Part shown: in pieces, positions 46,638 to 56,213 of the stretch
How positions within the stretch are numbered: the stretch's first letter is position 1
Layout: each line of letters starts with the position of its first letter
Assembly (NCBI GenBank): GCA_017411385.1
Contig: JAFQQF010000006.1
Location: 114,161-178,160 of the forward strand
Reading direction: 5' to 3'
Origin: Ruminococcus sp.
GTDB taxonomy: Bacteria > Bacillota > Clostridia > Oscillospirales > Acutalibacteraceae
DNA: 64,000 nt
Notes under the pieces: model-generated
Seen by the model: only the letters and a program-made list of their open reading frames with translations
Databases searched by the model: none
Told to the model about the DNA's origin: nothing
Translations under genes and position numbers: made by a program

Positions 46638-47401
46638 TTCCCGATATTGCAAGCGGTGAACGCAACTTGCTTTTTACTCTCAAATTTGACGGGAGCGTGT
46701 TTCACGGCTGGCAGATTCAGCACAATGCAATTACCGTTCAGCAGGTTTTTCAGGAGGCTGTGGCGAAAATCATCGGCAAATGCCCCGATATAAAAGGGTG
46801 CAGCCGCACGGACTCAGGAGTTCACGCCAATATGTTCTGCATCAGTATGCATGTGCATCATCCAATTCCCTGTGAGAGGTTTTTGGCGGCGGTTAACTCC
46901 CATCTGCCCGAAGAGGTGGTTGTCACGTCTGTACGCGAGGTGCCTCTTGATTTTCACGCACGCTACAATGCCTTAGGCAAAAGATATATTTATAAAGTCC
47001 ACAATTCTCAAGTGAGGGACCCTTTCCTTCGGGGCAGAGCGCTTTATTACCGCAGACCGATTAATGCTGATTTGCTTAATAAAGCCTCAAAGGCATTCAT
47101 CGGTGCTCACGACTTCACTTCCTTTTGTACACTTGATAAGCGTGAACCGGGGGATTTTGTCAGAACGGTTACAGATTTTTCTGTCTGGCGCGAGGGAGAT
47201 ATGGTCTATTTCTCAGTAAGTGCTGACGGTTTCCTTTACAATATGGTGCGTATTATGGTTGGTACACTTCTTTATATAAACGAAGGAGGTACCTCACCTG
47301 ATTCAATTGTGCATATACTAAAGGCTTTAAACCGAAGCGAAGCAGGGCCGACAGCTCCTGCCTGCGGACTATATCTTGACGAGGTCTTTTACGACCTTTG
47401 A
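46619..47401 (+). CDS. truA: tRNA pseudouridine(38-40) synthase TruA
   Basis: 260 residues. Catalytic Asp in GCSRTDSGVHA near residue 60; LKFDGSVFHGWQIQ at the start and FLYNMVRIMVGTLL near the end are typical. Modifies the anticodon arm of many tRNAs. The ATG lies within the last codons of ecfT. A slightly extended N-terminus (MQHLPVIPDIASGER) could mean that a later start is used, but no better ribosome site was seen. Confidence 0.94.
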   Translation: MQHLPVIPDIASGERNLLFTLKFDGSVFHGWQIQHNAITVQQVFQEAVAKIIGKCPDIKGCSRTDSGVHANMFCISMHVHHPIPCERFLAAVNSHLPEEVVVTSVREVPLDFHARYNALGKRYIYKVHNSQVRDPFLRGRALYYRRPINADLLNKASKAFIGAHDFTSFCTLDKREPGDFVRTVTDFSVWREGDMVYFSVSADGFLYNMVRIMVGTLLYINEGGTSPDSIVHILKALNRSEAGPTAPACGLYLDEVFYDL

Positions 47402-47469
47402 TAAAAATTTACAAATTATCCATACATTAAGTTTTATTTGGTGTATTATTGTTGAAAGGGGGAGTCCCC

Positions 47470-48705
47470 GTGGCTTTGTTCGGTAAAAAACCAAACCACT
47501 ACCGCATTGATAAAAATAAAAGAGATGAGCGTCAGGTATTGAGCTTTGAGCAGCTGCCTCTTGAAGAATACGAAAATCAGGATGAAAATGCCCCAAAGCT
47601 TGATAAAAAGAAAATCCTGATAGCGGTAGGAATACTTATCCTTCTTGTGTTATGTGTTCTGTTGTATTTTAGCAGGGACAGTCTTGCCTCTTGCGTAAGC
47701 AGTCTTGGAAAAGGCAAAAGCTTTTCAGCGGTTGTTTCCGGCTCCGGTGTTGATGCGGGAAACTTCCGAAGCTTTGCAGGTGGTTTGGCTTACGCTTCAG
47801 ATACGGGTTTTATTTGTCTTGATAGTGAGGGTAACGAAAAATTCAGTGCTCAGCATGGCTTTGCACACCCTGTAATGAAAACCGGCGGTAACACAGCAAT
47901 GGTTTATGATTTAGGTTCAACAGGCTTTATTATCGCCGACAATACAAAAGTGCTTCATTCAAAGGACGCAGAGCGTAATATATTTCTCGGAGATATTGCA
48001 TCGGATATGAGCTATGCTTTGGTAACTGAAGAGAGTGGTTACAATGCGAAGCTTTCTGCTTATACGCAGGAGCACAAAGTTCGCTATACCTATTCGTTTA
48101 CAGAATGCTACATTACCTCTATGGCTTTGAGCCCCGATGGCGAAGGAGCGGTAGTCTGTGGCATAACTGCAGAAAACGGAAGTCAGGTTAATATTATTTA
48201 TCTGGTGGATTTTTCAAAGGAAGAGCCTGTGGCAAAGCATACGGTTGCAGGGGATTTGATTTTCGACTGTGATTATCTTTCTAAAAATTCTGTTTGCTTA
48301 ATCGGCTCAGAAGCATCATATGTAATTAACGGCAGCAGATTTTCAAACCTTACAAAAAAATCCTACAGTCAGATGACTCTTACCGCATACGATATAAATA
48401 CCGATGTGGGTGTTCTTGCCATATCATTGTCACGAAGCGGTGATGGCAGAAATTGTAGTGTTGAATATATTAACTCCTCGGGTAAAACCGAGAAAACCAT
48501 AGAAACAGATTTAGCTCTAAAAACCTTGAGTACCTTCAAGGACAGACTTGCTGTTTGTGATAATAAGGGTGTTCACCTTTACCGCCACAACGGCGACCTT
48601 ATCTCAAGTGCTGAGGTAAACTCTGATTGCAAGCAAATACGTCTTGCATCGGCGAATTATGTTTATGTTTTAGGTCTTTCTCACATTGTCGGAATATCTT
48701 TTTAA
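47470..48705 (+). CDS. DUF5711 family membrane-anchored protein
   Basis: 411 residues from a GTG at 47470, five bases after AAGGGGGAG. A cytoplasmic tail of about 45 residues, a single membrane segment (ILIAVGILILLVLCVLLYF), then about 345 outer residues made of repeated beta-strand units of beta-propeller type (for instance AYASDTGFICLDSEGNEKF). This fits DUF5711, a clostridial family of unknown function. Next to CvpA and PgsA, so an envelope setting. Confidence 0.75.
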   Translation: MALFGKKPNHYRIDKNKRDERQVLSFEQLPLEEYENQDENAPKLDKKKILIAVGILILLVLCVLLYFSRDSLASCVSSLGKGKSFSAVVSGSGVDAGNFRSFAGGLAYASDTGFICLDSEGNEKFSAQHGFAHPVMKTGGNTAMVYDLGSTGFIIADNTKVLHSKDAERNIFLGDIASDMSYALVTEESGYNAKLSAYTQEHKVRYTYSFTECYITSMALSPDGEGAVVCGITAENGSQVNIIYLVDFSKEEPVAKHTVAGDLIFDCDYLSKNSVCLIGSEASYVINGSRFSNLTKKSYSQMTLTAYDINTDVGVLAISLSRSGDGRNCSVEYINSSGKTEKTIETDLALKTLSTFKDRLAVCDNKGVHLYRHNGDLISSAEVNSDCKQIRLASANYVYVLGLSHIVGISF

Positions 48706-48722
48706 ATTATGAGTGTGAATTT

Positions 48723-49442
48723 ATGATTTTTGACTTGGTATTTTTAGCAATACTAATTGTATTTCTGATATACGGTATACGCAAGGGTGCGGCAAAAACT
48801 CTTCTGTCTTTGGTTGCACTTGTGTTGGCTGCTGTGCTCAGCATTGTACTCTCACGCTGTATTTCGCAGTGGATATCAGATTTCTTTATCAGAGGATGGC
48901 TTGTTAACAGAATCAGCTCTGTTATTGAAGCAACTGCCTTGGAGCCTGTAGCAAATACTGTTTCGGAAATTGTGTCTTCAGTTCCTCAAGTTATTATTTC
49001 CGTGCTGGCTTTTAAGGGAATGTCATCAGTCGGATTTGAAACCAGCTGCACAGAGGCTTTGTCGGATGAAGCTTATCCTGCTGAACAAAGCATAGCGGAT
49101 TTAATAATGCCTGCCATAACCGGCGTTATAGGTGCTGTGCTTGGCATAATCCTTTTTATTGTACTTACAATACTTTTATCCGGACTTGCAAAAGCTCTCT
49201 CTAAGGTTTTCCGCTTACCTCTTATAAGAGTTCTGGATTCACTTTTTGGTGCTGTGCTCGGAATTGCAGAGGGCATTTTGTTAGTAACGGTAATACTTGT
49301 TTTGCTGAACCTTCTGATACCGATGTTGCCTATTTCGGTTTCAGAATATATAAATACTTCTTATGTTTTTGAAGGCTTTAATTCAGGTGAATTGCTAAAT
49401 CTCATTCAGCAGTATATTTATCCTGTAAAGGAGCTTGTGTAA
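48723..49442 (+). CDS. CvpA family membrane protein
   Basis: 239 residues, four membrane segments. N-terminus MIFDLVFLAILIVFLIYGIRKGAAKTLLSL is the CvpA pattern. The family is named for colicin V production and is linked to envelope homeostasis; the mechanism is not established. Open frame starts 32 codons earlier in the DUF5711 gene; the ATG at 48723, with only a weak ribosome site (GAGTGTG), is the sensible start. Confidence 0.88.
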   Translation: MIFDLVFLAILIVFLIYGIRKGAAKTLLSLVALVLAAVLSIVLSRCISQWISDFFIRGWLVNRISSVIEATALEPVANTVSEIVSSVPQVIISVLAFKGMSSVGFETSCTEALSDEAYPAEQSIADLIMPAITGVIGAVLGIILFIVLTILLSGLAKALSKVFRLPLIRVLDSLFGAVLGIAEGILLVTVILVLLNLLIPMLPISVSEYINTSYVFEGFNSGELLNLIQQYIYPVKELV

Positions 49443-49476
49443 TACATTTATTTGTAAGGTATAGGAGAAAGTTAAA

Positions 49477-50079
49477 ATGGAGTGGAACAAAGAAAAAAAG
49501 GTGGATTACAGGTATATCTTCACTGTACCCAACATCTTAAGCTATTTCAGAATTTTGCTGATTGTGCCCTTTGTAATTCTTTTTCTCAGGGGTGAATATC
49601 TATGGAGTGCAGTCTGTATTATAACTTCGGGTCTTACAGATTGCATTGACGGATTTTTAGCCAGAAAACTCAATCAGATTACCCAGCTTGGCAAAATGCT
49701 GGACCCTGTGGCAGATAAGCTCACCTTGCTTGCTGTAGGCGTTTGCTTGTCTGTAGTTGAACCCATGATTATTCCGGTCATAATTATTCTTGTTGCAAAG
49801 GATATGCTGATGCTAATCGGTGCATCTTTGATGCTCAAAAATAAGGTTATGCCCTTTGCATCTGAGTGGTACGGCAAGGTCGGCACAGTTTGCTTCTATG
49901 TTTCAGTAGCTGCAATTGTTGTTTTTGACTTGATTTTGAAGGTTAAGCATTTTGATATTGTTTCCCTTATACTGTTGTCAATTACTGCAGTTATTATGAT
50001 ATATTCACTCATCAGATATTATCTGATTTTTAAGTCAATGATGAAAAAAGCAAAAGAAGAAAAATCAGAAGTAAAGTAA
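49477..50079 (+). CDS. pgsA: CDP-diacylglycerol-glycerol-3-phosphate phosphatidyltransferase
   Basis: 200 residues, about five membrane segments. CDP-alcohol phosphotransferase motif DCIDGFLARKLNQITQLGKM followed by LDPVADK fits D-x2-DG-x2-AR-x8-G-x3-D-x3-D. Makes phosphatidylglycerol phosphate, the route to PG and cardiolipin. AGGAGA precedes the ATG. Could be another CDP-alcohol transferase, but length and N-terminus (YIFTVPNILSYFRI) suit PgsA. Confidence 0.88.
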   Translation: MEWNKEKKVDYRYIFTVPNILSYFRILLIVPFVILFLRGEYLWSAVCIITSGLTDCIDGFLARKLNQITQLGKMLDPVADKLTLLAVGVCLSVVEPMIIPVIIILVAKDMLMLIGASLMLKNKVMPFASEWYGKVGTVCFYVSVAAIVVFDLILKVKHFDIVSLILLSITAVIMIYSLIRYYLIFKSMMKKAKEEKSEVK

Positions 50080-50111
50080 ATCTTCTTGATTTTATATAAA
50101 GGAGAACTGTT

Positions 50112-52442
50112 ATGTTATGTTCAAGATGCGGCAAACGTCCCGCAGTTGTTTTTGTTTCCAATAATCAGAACGATTCCAATACAGTCGGATATTGCCTTTC
50201 CTGTGCAAGGGAACTAGGCATTAAGCCTGTTGATGATTTGATGAAAAAGATGGGAATATCCGACGAGGACCTCAAGGCTATGGAAGAGCAGATGGGCCCT
50301 ATGATGGAAAGTCTGCAGGAGGGCGGAGATTTCTCTGAAATGATGCAAAATCTTCAGAATCCCGACGATATCGAGGAAGCAGAAAGTGCAGACGGAGAAG
50401 ATTTTACTCCCGGTGGTGCACCTGCTTTCCCAAGCTTTTTCAATAACTTTTTCGGAGGCGCTCAGAAGCCTGCAGATGCAAGCGGTTCAGACCCCAAGAA
50501 AACCAAAAAGCAGGAGAAAAAGGAAAAGAAAGAGAGAAAGTTCCTCTCACTTTACTGTGAGGATTTAACCCGCAAGGCACGTGAAGGAAGAACCGACCGT
50601 GTTATCGGCAGAGATAAAGAAATCGAGCGTGTTATCCAGATTCTCTCCAGACGTACAAAGAATAACCCCTGCCTTATTGGTGAACCCGGTGTAGGTAAAA
50701 CCGCCATAGCCGAGGGACTTGCTTTGCGTATTGCCGAGGGTAACGTACCCCAGCGACTCAGAGATAAAGAAATTCACCTTTTGGACCTTACTGCTTTGGT
50801 TGCAGGTACTCAGTTCAGAGGCCAGTTTGAAAGCCGTATCAAGGGACTTACTCAAGAGGTTAAGAATCTTGGCAACATCATCCTTTTCATTGATGAGGTT
50901 CACAACCTTGTTGGTACAGGTGATGCCGAGGGTACAATGAATGCGGCAAACATCCTAAAGCCTGCTTTGTCCCGCGGTGAAATTCAGGTTGTAGGTGCTA
51001 CCACCTTCAACGAATACAGAAAATACATCGAGAAGGACTCAGCCTTAGAGCGTCGCTTCCAGCCTGTAAAGGTAGCAGAACCTTCTGTTTCTGAGGCTAT
51101 TGAGGTGCTTGAGGGCATCAAGGATTACTATGCAATGCACCACAGAGTTGAGGTGGGCGCAGATATAATCCGCAAGGCTGTAATTTTCTCTGAGAGATAC
51201 ATCACAGACCGCTTCCTTCCCGATAAAGCCATCGACCTTCTGGACGAGGCTTGTGCTTGTGCATCTCTTCGCAACAAGGAGCGTGAGCGACACGACAAGC
51301 TCACAAATGAAAAGCACAACCTTCAGCTTGTGCAGGAGAAGCTTTCCACAGAAGAGCAGATTGACTACGAACGCCTTGCAAGTGTCAAGAGTGAGCTTGC
51401 AAAGCTTGAACAGCAGATTGCAGAGATTCCTGAGGAAGCTCTGCATACAGAGGTTACCGAGGAAGATTTGGCAAAGGTGATTGAGCTGTGGACAGGAATC
51501 CCCTCAACCCATGTTCGTGAAAACGAGCTTGCAAAGCTTGCTAATATCGAAGCACAGATGAAGGAAAAAATCATCGGTCAGGATGAAGCTGTAAAGGTGC
51601 TTGCAAATGCAATCAAAAGAAGCCGCGTGCAGATTTCTCCCAGACGCCGTCCTGCATCCTTTATCTTTGTTGGTCCCACAGGTGTAGGTAAAACCGAGCT
51701 TGTCAAGGTTCTTTCGAGTCTTCTTTTTGATACACCCGAAACCTTAATCCGACTGGATATGTCCGAGTTTATGGAGAAGCACTCCGTTTCCAAAATTATC
51801 GGTTCTCCTCCCGGATATGTAGGTTACGACGAGGCAGGTCAGGTTACTGAGAAGGTGCGTCGCCGACCCTACAGCGTTCTCCTTTTCGACGAGATTGAAA
51901 AAGCTCATCCCGATGTGCTCAATATTCTTCTGCAGATTCTTGACGAAGGCAAGCTTACAGATGCTCACGGTAGAGTTGTAAACTTCGAAAATACGGTTAT
52001 CGTTATGACAAGTAACGCTGGAAGTGAGAAGAAGGAAAACGCTCTCGGCTTTGCAAAGAGCGAAGCAGATGCTACCCGTGACAAGGTAATGAAGGCACTC
52101 TCAGAATTCCTCCGACCCGAGTTTATTGCCCGTGTTGACGAAATCCTTGTTTTCCGCCACCTTGAAAAAGAAGATTTACGCAAGATTGCTGCTCTGATGC
52201 TTTCAGAATATGTGGACACTTTAAAGGAAAAAGGCATACAGTTTACCTTTGATGTTAATGCCTGCGAGGTGCTCACAAACAAAATCACATCAGGCAGAAG
52301 CGGAGCAAGAGATTTGCGTAACATTATCCGCAAGGAAGTAGAAGAGCGTATTGCTGAAGAAATGATTGCAAGAGGTGAGGGCGGTATTATCGGCATCAAC
52401 TTTACCGCTGAAAACGGCGATGTTAAAATAGAAGTTCTTTGA
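50112..52442 (+). CDS. clpE: ClpE-like ATP-dependent unfoldase
   Basis: 776 residues. The first 35 residues form a zinc ribbon with Cys3, Cys6, Cys28 and Cys31 ([10 protein letters not shown] and [10 protein letters not shown]), as in ClpE and McsA. Two AAA domains: Walker [14 protein letters not shown] and [14 protein letters not shown] coiled-coil M region sits between them ([21 protein letters not shown]). NALGF provides an LGF loop for docking ClpP. There is no Clp N-domain. Likely heat or protein-stress responsive, but no CtsR box was recognised. A bidirectional terminator follows. Confidence 0.87.
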   Translation: MLCSRCGKRPAVVFVSNNQNDSNTVGYCLSCARELGIKPVDDLMKKMGISDEDLKAMEEQMGPMMESLQEGGDFSEMMQNLQNPDDIEEAESADGEDFTPGGAPAFPSFFNNFFGGAQKPADASGSDPKKTKKQEKKEKKERKFLSLYCEDLTRKAREGRTDRVIGRDKEIERVIQILSRRTKNNPCLIGEPGVGKTAIAEGLALRIAEGNVPQRLRDKEIHLLDLTALVAGTQFRGQFESRIKGLTQEVKNLGNIILFIDEVHNLVGTGDAEGTMNAANILKPALSRGEIQVVGATTFNEYRKYIEKDSALERRFQPVKVAEPSVSEAIEVLEGIKDYYAMHHRVEVGADIIRKAVIFSERYITDRFLPDKAIDLLDEACACASLRNKERERHDKLTNEKHNLQLVQEKLSTEEQIDYERLASVKSELAKLEQQIAEIPEEALHTEVTEEDLAKVIELWTGIPSTHVRENELAKLANIEAQMKEKIIGQDEAVKVLANAIKRSRVQISPRRRPASFIFVGPTGVGKTELVKVLSSLLFDTPETLIRLDMSEFMEKHSVSKIIGSPPGYVGYDEAGQVTEKVRRRPYSVLLFDEIEKAHPDVLNILLQILDEGKLTDAHGRVVNFENTVIVMTSNAGSEKKENALGFAKSEADATRDKVMKALSEFLRPEFIARVDEILVFRHLEKEDLRKIAALMLSEYVDTLKEKGIQFTFDVNACEVLTNKITSGRSGARDLRNIIRKEVEERIAEEMIARGEGGIIGINFTAENGDVKIEVL

Positions 52443-52461
52443 TAGATATAAGAAAATATAA

Positions 52462-52493
52462 AAAAAGACCGCTGAGCAATCAGCGGTCTTTTT
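52462..52493. terminator. Bidirectional terminator
   Basis: AAAAAGACCGCTGA, four-base loop, TCAGCGGTCTTTTT (52462-52493). Serves clpE on the plus strand and the exporter pseudogene on the minus strand. Confidence 0.92.
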
Positions 52494-52518
52494 GCGTTTA
52501 GGTGTTAAGTTATAAAAT

Positions 52519-53378
52519 TTATCTGTTAACACCGAATACTCCGATTATTATAAGTGCACAGCATATAAGCTGAGGTAAAGACATACTTTCTTTCAATAAA
52601 ATCAAGCCAGCCAGTACAGACACCACGGTAATCAGGTTGGAGAAGGAAGCGGACCTTACAGGACTTATCACCGAGGTGGAGTAGTTGTAGAGCATAAAAG
52701 CTACAATCGAAGAGGCGACGGATAAATACAGTATTGCGCCCCAGAACTCAAGAGCGCCAACAGCTGTTACAAGCTCTGTGACATAGTTGCTTCTAAGCCC
52801 GATTAATGCAATCAGATTAAATCCCACAGTGCCCACAAGGAACATAATATACGTTCTCTCAAAAGGGGAGTAGTGCTTTGATTCTGTTCGGCTTAGTATG
52901 TTAAATACTGCCGCACATAGAGTAGCCCCCAGCAAAAGTAAAATTCCGAATGGCTTGTTCTTTGCACCGTTGTCTGACAATATACTGATTACCGCATTTG
53001 AGAAACGGTAGGTTTTTCCTTCAGGAAAACAGCGGATAGAATAATCACAACCACAGGTACCAACGAAATAATAACTCCCGACATAGCACTTGAGGTGTTC
53101 TCAATTCCGTACAGCTCCAAAATAAAATACAGCAGAGGCTGAGCCAAAGACATAAGCAGAATTCTCTTTTTAGGCTTGCCTTTGAAGTTAAGCTTTACAA
53201 TGCCAAACATCCAAAGCAGATTAAGTACTGCAAAAGCTACAGTAAACCTCACCGCCAGTATAATCAGCGGATGAGCGTAAGAAAGTGCTATCTTTGAAAA
53301 CAGGAAACTGAAACCGAATATTATATTTACGATTAAAGCGGCAATAGTGCCTTTGAGTTGTTTTGATTTGTCTGTCAT
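52519..53378 (-). pseudogene. EamA/DMT family transporter, split by a frameshift
   Basis: Two adjoining frames together make one ten-helix EamA exporter. The first (53378-52989) covers the first five helices and ends QMR just after VFLKEKPTVSQ, where an intact protein continues into the fifth-helix end. The second (52980-52519) resumes with the missing GAxISI-type helix in another frame (AVISILSDNG when read upstream of its TTG) and covers the second EamA repeat. So a small frameshift, probably with a short deletion, lies near 52985-52995. It may be a true pseudogene or a sequencing error. Confidence 0.8.
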
Positions 53379-53406
53379 AATTTACTTGTGCGTTTTAGAA
53401 TGTATA

Positions 53407-54963
53407 TCAGAAAATCTTGGTTGTCCACTTGGTGCAGTCCCAGACCTCGTCAACCACATCTAGGTAAAACTCGGGCTCGTGACATATAAGCAGGATGCTT
53501 CCTCTGTATTCTCTCAGTGCACGCTTGAGCTCTTCCTTTGCATCCACATCAAGATGGTTTGTAGGCTCATCTAAGAGCAGTACGTTTGTGTCCTTATTAA
53601 TCAGCTTGCAAAGCCGTACCTTTGCCTGCTCACCGCCGCTTAATACTCTCACCTGACTTTCAATGTGTTTTGTAGTAAGTCCGCATTTTGCAAGGGCGGC
53701 ACGTACCTCGTGCTGATTGAGAGAAGGGAATTCTTTCCAGATTTCTTCAATACAAGTCACAGTCATATCACCTGTGAACTCCTGCTCAAAGTAACCTGTG
53801 AGCAGATTATCTCCAAGTTCAACCTTTCCAGAAAGTGGGGGGATGATTCCCAGAATGCTTTTGAGCAAAGTTGTCTTACCGATACCGTTGGCGCCAACCA
53901 AAGCAATCTTCTGTCCTCTTTCCATGTGGATTGTCAGAGGCTTTGACAAAGGCTCGTCATAACCGATTACAAGGTCTTCTGCTTCAAAGATAAACTTTCC
54001 GGGAGTTCTGCCGACCTTAAAGTTGAATTCAGGTTTTGGCTTCTCCTGTGCAAGCTCTATAACCTCCATTTTATCAAGGAGCTTCTGTCTGGACATAGCC
54101 ATATTTCGGGTTGATACTCTCGCTTTGTTTCTTGCCACAAAGTCCTTAAGCTCGCTAATCTCCTGTTGCTGACGTTTGAATGCCGCTTCAAGCTGAGCTT
54201 TCTTCATTGCGTGAACTTCCTCAAAATGGTAGTAATCACCAACGTAGCGGTCAAGCTTCTGATTCTCCATATGATAGATAATGTTGATAACCTCGTTGAG
54301 GAAGGGGATATCGTGAGAAATCAGAATAAATGCGTTTTCGTAGTCAATTAGGTATCGCTTCAGCCACGCAATATGCTCTTCGTCAAGATAGTTTGTGGGC
54401 TCGTCAAGGAGCAGAATATCGGGCTTTTCAAGCAAAAGCTTTGCAAGGAGAACCTTTGTCCTCTGACCGCCGCTCAAATCCGTAACATCTCTCTGAAGCC
54501 CTAAGTCTGCAAGTCCCAAAGCACGTGCAACTTCCTCAACCTTTGCATCAATTACATAGAAGTCGTGAAGCGTAAGCGCATCCTGAATGGTGCCAAGCTC
54601 CTCAAGCATTTCAGCCATTTCGTCTTCGTCAGCTTCACCCAGCTTGTCGCAGATTTCGTTCATTCGCTCTTCCATTTCAAAGAGATAGGAAAAAGCGCTT
54701 TTCAGCACATCTTCAATAGTCATTCCGGGTGTGAGCACCGTGTGCTGGTCAAGGTATCCTGCACGGACATTCTTTGACCATTCAACCTTGCCCTCGTCAG
54801 GCATAAGCTTGCCTGTAACTATATTCATAAAAGTAGATTTACCCTCACCGTTAGCACCGATAAGTCCGATATGCTCACCCTTGAGCAGGCGGAAGGATAC
54901 ATCGTCAAAAATAGCTCTGTCACCGAAACCGTGTGTCAGATGCTCAACATTAAGTATACTCAT
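53407..54963 (-). CDS. ABC-F family ATPase (ribosome-associated)
   Basis: 518 residues, two ABC domains on one chain and no membrane part. Walker A LIGANGEGKSTFMN and LVGANGIGKTTLLK; signatures LSGGQRTKVLLAK and LSGGEQAKVRLCK; both followed by DEPTN. The linker between them (residues about 240-320, KAQLEAAFKRQQQEISELKD) is the ABC-F P-site tRNA interaction motif. Closest to the YkpA/YbiT-like group by feel; whether it serves translation or antibiotic protection cannot be decided. AAGGAG precedes the ATG. Confidence 0.92.
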   Translation of the reverse strand: MSILNVEHLTHGFGDRAIFDDVSFRLLKGEHIGLIGANGEGKSTFMNIVTGKLMPDEGKVEWSKNVRAGYLDQHTVLTPGMTIEDVLKSAFSYLFEMEERMNEICDKLGEADEDEMAEMLEELGTIQDALTLHDFYVIDAKVEEVARALGLADLGLQRDVTDLSGGQRTKVLLAKLLLEKPDILLLDEPTNYLDEEHIAWLKRYLIDYENAFILISHDIPFLNEVINIIYHMENQKLDRYVGDYYHFEEVHAMKKAQLEAAFKRQQQEISELKDFVARNKARVSTRNMAMSRQKLLDKMEVIELAQEKPKPEFNFKVGRTPGKFIFEAEDLVIGYDEPLSKPLTIHMERGQKIALVGANGIGKTTLLKSILGIIPPLSGKVELGDNLLTGYFEQEFTGDMTVTCIEEIWKEFPSLNQHEVRAALAKCGLTTKHIESQVRVLSGGEQAKVRLCKLINKDTNVLLLDEPTNHLDVDAKEELKRALREYRGSILLICHEPEFYLDVVDEVWDCTKWTTKIF

Positions 54964-54994
54964 AATTACTCCTTGAAATATATCGTCTTTCGAC

Positions 54995-55023
54995 AGTATA
55001 TCATAACAGACTCTTTTTTACAA
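54995..55023 (-). promoter_or_regulatory. Promoter for the ABC-F gene
   Basis: Minus strand TTGTAA (55018-55023), 17 bases, TATACT (54995-55000), about 30 bases ahead of the ATG. No leader attenuator was seen. Confidence 0.65.
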
Positions 55024-55036
55024 CTTATTAATGTAA

Positions 55037-55074
55037 TGAAAAACAGCAGATGTCATATCAAAAACATCTGCTGT
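55037..55074 (-). terminator. Terminator after the LytTR/DUF3021 pair
   Basis: Minus strand ACAGCAGATGT (55064-55074), ten-base loop, ACATCTGCTGT (55043-55053), then TTTTC. Confidence 0.85.
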
Positions 55075-55093
55075 AAGTTTTGGTGCTTTGGGT

Positions 55094-55489
55094 TTAATCT
55101 TTGCTGTTGAGTGCTTCGTTGATTTTCTTAGCTTCAGCTTTTGCCGCAATCAGAGTTGTGATGTAAATTGCCGCATAAACGACCACAAACACAGGCAGTA
55201 CAGATATCAGTATACTCCAGAAGCTGTCGCTGTAGCCGTTTATTGCACAGGCTGTGCAGGTAATAATCAGACAGCCAACGCAATGAATAGCTGTGATAAT
55301 GGGTAAAGATATCCTTGAATTCTTGAACAATATGCTCAGCACACCAAAAAGTGCTGAAGCCACAAGCCAAACCAGAAACTCTTTGATTGTTTCGTTCCAT
55401 CCGCCGAGAATAAACATACAAATAATAGTAACGGGCATTCCGATGCCGATGCCTGAAATACAGGCTAAAACAATATCTTTTAATTTCAT
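55094..55489 (-). CDS. DUF3021 membrane protein
   Basis: 131 residues, four membrane segments (IVLACISGIGIGMPVTIICM, LVWLVASALFGVLSILF, AIHCVGCLIITCTACAI, ILISVLPVFVVVYAAIY). DUF3021 proteins are almost always encoded with a LytTR regulator, as here (12 bases after it), and probably inhibit or sense for it in the membrane. AAGGAG before the ATG. Confidence 0.88.
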   Translation of the reverse strand: MKLKDIVLACISGIGIGMPVTIICMFILGGWNETIKEFLVWLVASALFGVLSILFKNSRISLPIITAIHCVGCLIITCTACAINGYSDSFWSILISVLPVFVVVYAAIYITTLIAAKAEAKKINEALNSKD

Positions 55490-55501
55490 AATCGGTTCTC
55501 C

Positions 55502-55939
55502 TTAAATTTTACTTTTGAATTCCTTGAAATACTTTCTTGAAATAGTGAGTGTTTCCTTGCTGTTTTTTAGTTTCAGAGTGTAGTTTCCGCTGAATTCAGC
55601 CGATACAGATTTTACAAAATCAATGTTTACAATTACGCCTTTGTTAATCTGAGCAAAGGGTAGGGAAGTAAGAAACTCTTTTAATTCATATAGCTTCTGT
55701 TTTGTGTGATACACACCGTCTGTAGTAAGCACGGATACCTTACCATCGCTTGCCTCCAGATATATAATATCCTCAGCATCCACAAGATATTGTTCATCTT
55801 CCTTGTAGAGCAACAGCTTTCCGCTGTTGCTGCCTGAGTTTATAAAGCTCAGCAGAGAGCTCACTTCGTTTGAAGCAATATCACCTCTGATGATTATTTC
55901 TGTTTCACCTGTGTTCATCGGTTCTAAAGTGATTTTCAC
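55502..55939 (-). CDS. LytTR DNA-binding transcriptional regulator
   Basis: 145 residues. A short N-terminal part (about 45 residues) and then the LytTR domain: DIIYLEASDGKVSVLTTDG, LPFAQINKGVIVNIDFVKSV and LTISRKYFKEFKSK. There is no response-regulator receiver. Such stand-alone LytTR/DUF3021 pairs commonly control nearby envelope or bacteriocin-type genes. Start is GTG at 55939 with GAGGTAA before it. Possible target promoters with phased repeats lie 2-3 kb to the right. Confidence 0.92.
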   Translation of the reverse strand: MKITLEPMNTGETEIIIRGDIASNEVSSLLSFINSGSNSGKLLLYKEDEQYLVDAEDIIYLEASDGKVSVLTTDGVYHTKQKLYELKEFLTSLPFAQINKGVIVNIDFVKSVSAEFSGNYTLKLKNSKETLTISRKYFKEFKSKI

Positions 55940-55970
55940 CTGATTACCTCATTTCGTTTGTTCTGTGCTA

Positions 55971-55999
55971 ATTATATATCAAAAAAACACATTTGTCAC
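55971..55999 (-). promoter_or_regulatory. Promoter for the LytTR/DUF3021 operon
   Basis: Minus strand GTGACA (55994-55999), 17 bases, TATAAT (55971-55976), about 30 bases ahead of the GTG start and just after the 59-residue gene. Confidence 0.82.
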
Positions 56000-56013
56000 A
56001 TACTTTTAAAGCT

Positions 56014-56193
56014 TTATTCGCTTTCGAGTTTAATCAGTCTTTCTATGCTTGCACAAGCAAGACCGATGCCAAGAAGAAGTACTGCTTTTTCAACAGCTAT
56101 TGCATCCATTATCATCATAGCAACTACTGCTACACCCATTGCAAGGGAAACTGCCTTAAAAATCAGTTTAATCATTTTATTAAAGTTCTTCAT
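56014..56193 (-). CDS. Small membrane protein, 59 residues
   Basis: Starts MKNFNKMIKLIFKAVSLAMG and ends LACASIERLIKLESE. Two probable membrane segments (about 10-30 and 37-50) with a short acidic loop (MDAIAVEKA). AGGAGC lies seven bases ahead of the ATG. It begins 20 bases after the Ntn hydrolase stop on the same strand, so it is likely the second gene of that operon. No family recognised. The size, ribosome site and clean codon pattern argue that it is real. Confidence 0.72.
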   Translation of the reverse strand: MKNFNKMIKLIFKAVSLAMGVAVVAMMIMDAIAVEKAVLLLGIGLACASIERLIKLESE

Positions 56194-56213
56194 TTTTTGT
56201 TTGCTCCTAATTT

